DNA from: JBBQTU01 sp038213005
GTDB taxonomy: Bacteria; Planctomycetota; Phycisphaerae; Tepidisphaerales; Tepidisphaeraceae
Length of the DNA stretch: 7,259 nt
Assembly: GCA_038213005.1 (NCBI GenBank)
Contig: JBBQTU010000218.1
Coordinates: 1-7,259, forward strand
Direction of reading: 5' to 3'
The notes under the pieces were generated by a model that saw only the letters and a list, made by a program, of their open reading frames with translations, did not search any database and was not told the origin of the DNA. Of this stretch, positions 6,257-7,259 are shown piece by piece. The position numbers and the translations under genes were made by a program. How positions within the stretch are numbered: position 1 is the stretch's first letter; every line of letters begins with the position of its first letter.

Positions 6257-6613
6257 TCGAAGGGATAGACCACATACGTGCGATCGCGCAGCAGGTATGC
6301 CTTGCCGATGACCGGTCGGTCGCCCAAATGATCCAGCCACCACGTGAGTCGGTCGAGAATGGCTTGCCGGTTGGGTTGCCGCAGTGCGATGACCACGATC
6401 CCGCAATGGGCGGGGAACAGGTGCGGAATGGTGTGGAAGAAGTCCCGATCCGTGGAGAGGATGGCAGCCTGTCTCTCCTGCGCCATCGCGAAGACGCCGG
6501 AATCCTCCGCCCCCTCGTCAGCAGTCCCTCGAATATCAATGACAGCGTGTCCACGAGCGACAAGCAACGCATGTGCTGTCTTCGGAAAGTTTTCGTCAAA
6601 GCAAGAAGGTCAC
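6253..6613 (-). CDS. DUF5615 PIN-like protein, probable toxin; N-terminus needs a +1 frameshift
   Basis: The main frame (6597-6253) encodes a small PIN-like DUF5615 protein: DENFPKTAHALLVARGH, then AEDSGVFAMA, then ILSTDRDFFH and a C-terminal YVVYPFD. The family normally begins with a short strand ending in the acidic DEN motif. Here that strand is in another frame: GTG at 6613 reads V-T-F-L-L and then meets TGA at 6598-6596. Skipping one T in CTTTGAC (6601-6595) joins it to DENFPK and gives a normal 119-residue protein with Asp6, Asp55 and Asp57 as likely metal ligands. Without a shift, the only start in the main frame is the TTG at 6567, which loses the DEN motif. The GTG overlaps the DUF433 stop (GTGA), as in coupled toxin-antitoxin genes. 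The gene may be recoded, inactivated by an indel, or affected by a sequencing error. Confidence 0.8.
6595..6601 (-). other. CTTTGAC heptamer, possible +1 frameshift site
   Basis: On the minus strand, codons CTT-TGA-C follow GTG-ACC-TTC-TTG. CUUUGAC is the slip site in release factor 2 (prfB) mRNA, where tRNA-Leu slips +1 at the UGA. A slip here joins the GTG start to the DUF5615 frame. The stimulatory Shine-Dalgarno-like AGGGGG that lies just upstream in prfB is not seen here. Confidence 0.4.
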
Positions 6614-6840
6614 GGAGTGGAGGACTCGTAAGGGGCCTCTTCAAACCGGGATAGCTCGCCCCCAAATTCCATGGCGGCCAGCACGTCCTGGCGTGTGATG
6701 TTGGGGTAGTCTTCCAGCACGTCCTGGATGCTGTCTCCGGAACCGAGCGCGCCCAGGATGTTCCCGATGAGGACCCGGGTGCCCTTAATGACGGGTTTCC
6801 CGTGACAGACATTCGGGTTGATCGAAATCTTCTGGTTCAT
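6610..6840 (-). CDS. DUF433 family protein, probable antitoxin
   Basis: The 76-residue protein starting at the ATG at 6840 matches the DUF433 pattern: MNQKISINPNVCHGKPVIKG, then TRVLIGNILGALGSGDS, then the helix pair IQDVLEDYPNITRQDVLAAME. DUF433 proteins are small helical, often DNA-binding-like proteins commonly found next to DUF5615 PIN-like genes and regarded as antitoxin-like partners (family knowledge). An earlier ATG at 6864 would add MQRTGNRY, which is outside the family pattern, so the inner start is preferred; neither has a strong ribosome site. The TGA stop at 6612-6610 overlaps the GTG of the DUF5615 gene by 4 bases, implying translational coupling. If it acts as an antitoxin, the protein could also repress its own promoter. 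Confidence 0.85.
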   Translation of the reverse strand: MNQKISINPNVCHGKPVIKGTRVLIGNILGALGSGDSIQDVLEDYPNITRQDVLAAMEFGGELSRFEEAPYESSTP

Positions 6841-6928
6841 GTACCTGTTTCCGGTGCGCTGCATCCTCTAAATAGCCTATCGCACCTAACCATCACAGTC
6901 CAGATTCGCTGTATCCGCGACCGCTGCT

Positions 6929-7134
6929 GGGCGTGCCCATTTTTCCGGGCAGGTGCAAGTTGCGCGTCAGGGGGTGGTTGGAGCGAATACGGTGCTGAAA
7001 GAGGTGTCGCCCTTTCAGGGCTCATTCAGGGTGAATGGTTCATACCCAAGGCTGCGCGAGTACGCTTACCCTGGGCTTAAGAATGCCGCCCTGTTGGGGT
7101 TAAGAAATCGCGTGCCCAGAAAAACGGGCATTGC
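6929..7134 (-). mobile_element. MITE-like non-coding element, copy B (inverted relative to copy A)
   Basis: Read on the minus strand this repeats copy A: TGCCCGTTTTTC at one end, then CGATTTCTTAACCCCAAC, the CCCAGGG hairpin region, GCCCTGAAAGGGC, and GGGCACGCCC at the other end. The half from GGCGGCATTCTTAAGCCC to the GCACGCCC end aligns without gaps at about 93-94% identity. It has one 33-bp unit where copy A has two. The end near 7134 has drifted (GCAATGCCCG instead of GGGCGTGCCCG), and no target duplication is visible, so this copy looks older or damaged. The small plus-strand frame across it mirrors the one in copy A and is unlikely to be a real gene. Confidence 0.75.
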
Positions 7135-7259
7135 GTCAAGATAAGCTCGCGAAAGGAGAATGTTATGTGAACTGAACATGTAGCTGAAACCTTTTATAGC
7201 AGACCCTGTGGGCTTCAAAGTCCACCCGGCAGAGCGTAGCGGCGCAGCCGGAAGCGAGT
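7135..7259. other. Right edge without a recognised gene
   Basis: No coding sequence is supported here. There is a strong ribosome-site-like AAGGAG (7153-7158) with a 6-base spacer before ATG at 7165, but the next codon is TGA. Paired hairpins follow at 7208-7251. Confidence 0.5.
7208..7251. repeat. Two adjacent hairpins, REP-like
   Basis: The first is GTGGGC-TTCAAA-GTCCAC (7208-7225, with one G-T pair). The second is CCGGC paired with GCCGG (7226-7251) around AGAGCGTAGCGGCGCA. The segment GAGCGTAGCG...CCGGAAGCGAGT resembles repeats recalled from planctomycete intergenic regions. It continues toward the window edge, so its full extent is unknown. Confidence 0.45.

Noticed and set aside
5621..6406. 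261-codon minus-strand frame opposite the FabZ-like gene
   Set aside because: It is antisense to a clear hotdog dehydratase gene, with a low-complexity product.
6953..7144. Small plus-strand protein similar to the tail of the minus-strand frame at 1519-1941
   Set aside because: The similarity comes from the non-coding repeat element, whose hairpin sequence happens to be open in this frame.
7208..7225. Selenocysteine tRNA anticodon arm (CTTCAAA loop)
   Set aside because: The stem pairs only with a 6-base loop, and no acceptor, D or T arm can be built from the flanking sequence.

Overview
This GC-rich window of 7259 bases holds six recognisable genes, one gene remnant and an unusual number of short dispersed repeats. 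The gene mix suggests a planctomycete or related PVC-group bacterium: a hybrid histidine kinase, a family 2 glycosidase, a DUF433/DUF5615 pair, and intergenic hairpin repeats built on GCCCCAACGGGGC and GCCCTGAAAGGGC. This placement is inference; no rRNA or other marker gene is present.

Layout. Bases 2-1387 (+) are the 3' part of a hybrid sensor histidine kinase (PAS end, HisKA, HATPase, receiver); its start lies outside the window. Bases 1388-1776 are repeat-rich and contain a 240-bp MITE-like element (copy A) with terminal inverted repeats and a perfect 8-bp target duplication. On the minus strand, 4269-1954 encodes a GH2 glycosidase fused in one reading frame to a C-terminal GNAT acetyltransferase. 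It is followed after 12 bases by the first ~50 codons of a truncated DUF2142 membrane-protein gene. A 31-bp direct repeat (29/31 identical) lies at each edge of this unit. Bases 4270-4627 carry only repeats. A D-amino-acid transaminase gene, dat (minus, 5539-4628), is transcribed divergently from a FabZ-like dehydratase gene (plus, 5765-6256). The FabZ-like gene meets a minus-strand DUF433-DUF5615 toxin-antitoxin-like pair tail to tail, with overlapping stop codons. Bases 6841-7259 hold a second, inverted copy of the MITE-like element (copy B) and a pair of hairpins.

The genes do not form one obvious pathway. The transaminase makes D-amino acids, which usually serve the cell wall, and the FabZ-like protein belongs to fatty-acid synthesis. 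The GH2-GNAT protein and the DUF2142 remnant look like a former two-gene unit for glycan metabolism.

Two observations stand out. The first is the GH2-GNAT fusion. The second is in the DUF5615 gene: it begins with a GTG overlapping the DUF433 stop, then hits an in-frame TGA at codon 6 inside the heptamer CTTTGAC. That is the slip site of the programmed +1 frameshift in release factor 2 mRNA, and a +1 slip there restores the full family N-terminus. It could be a recoding site, a real indel mutation or a sequencing error.
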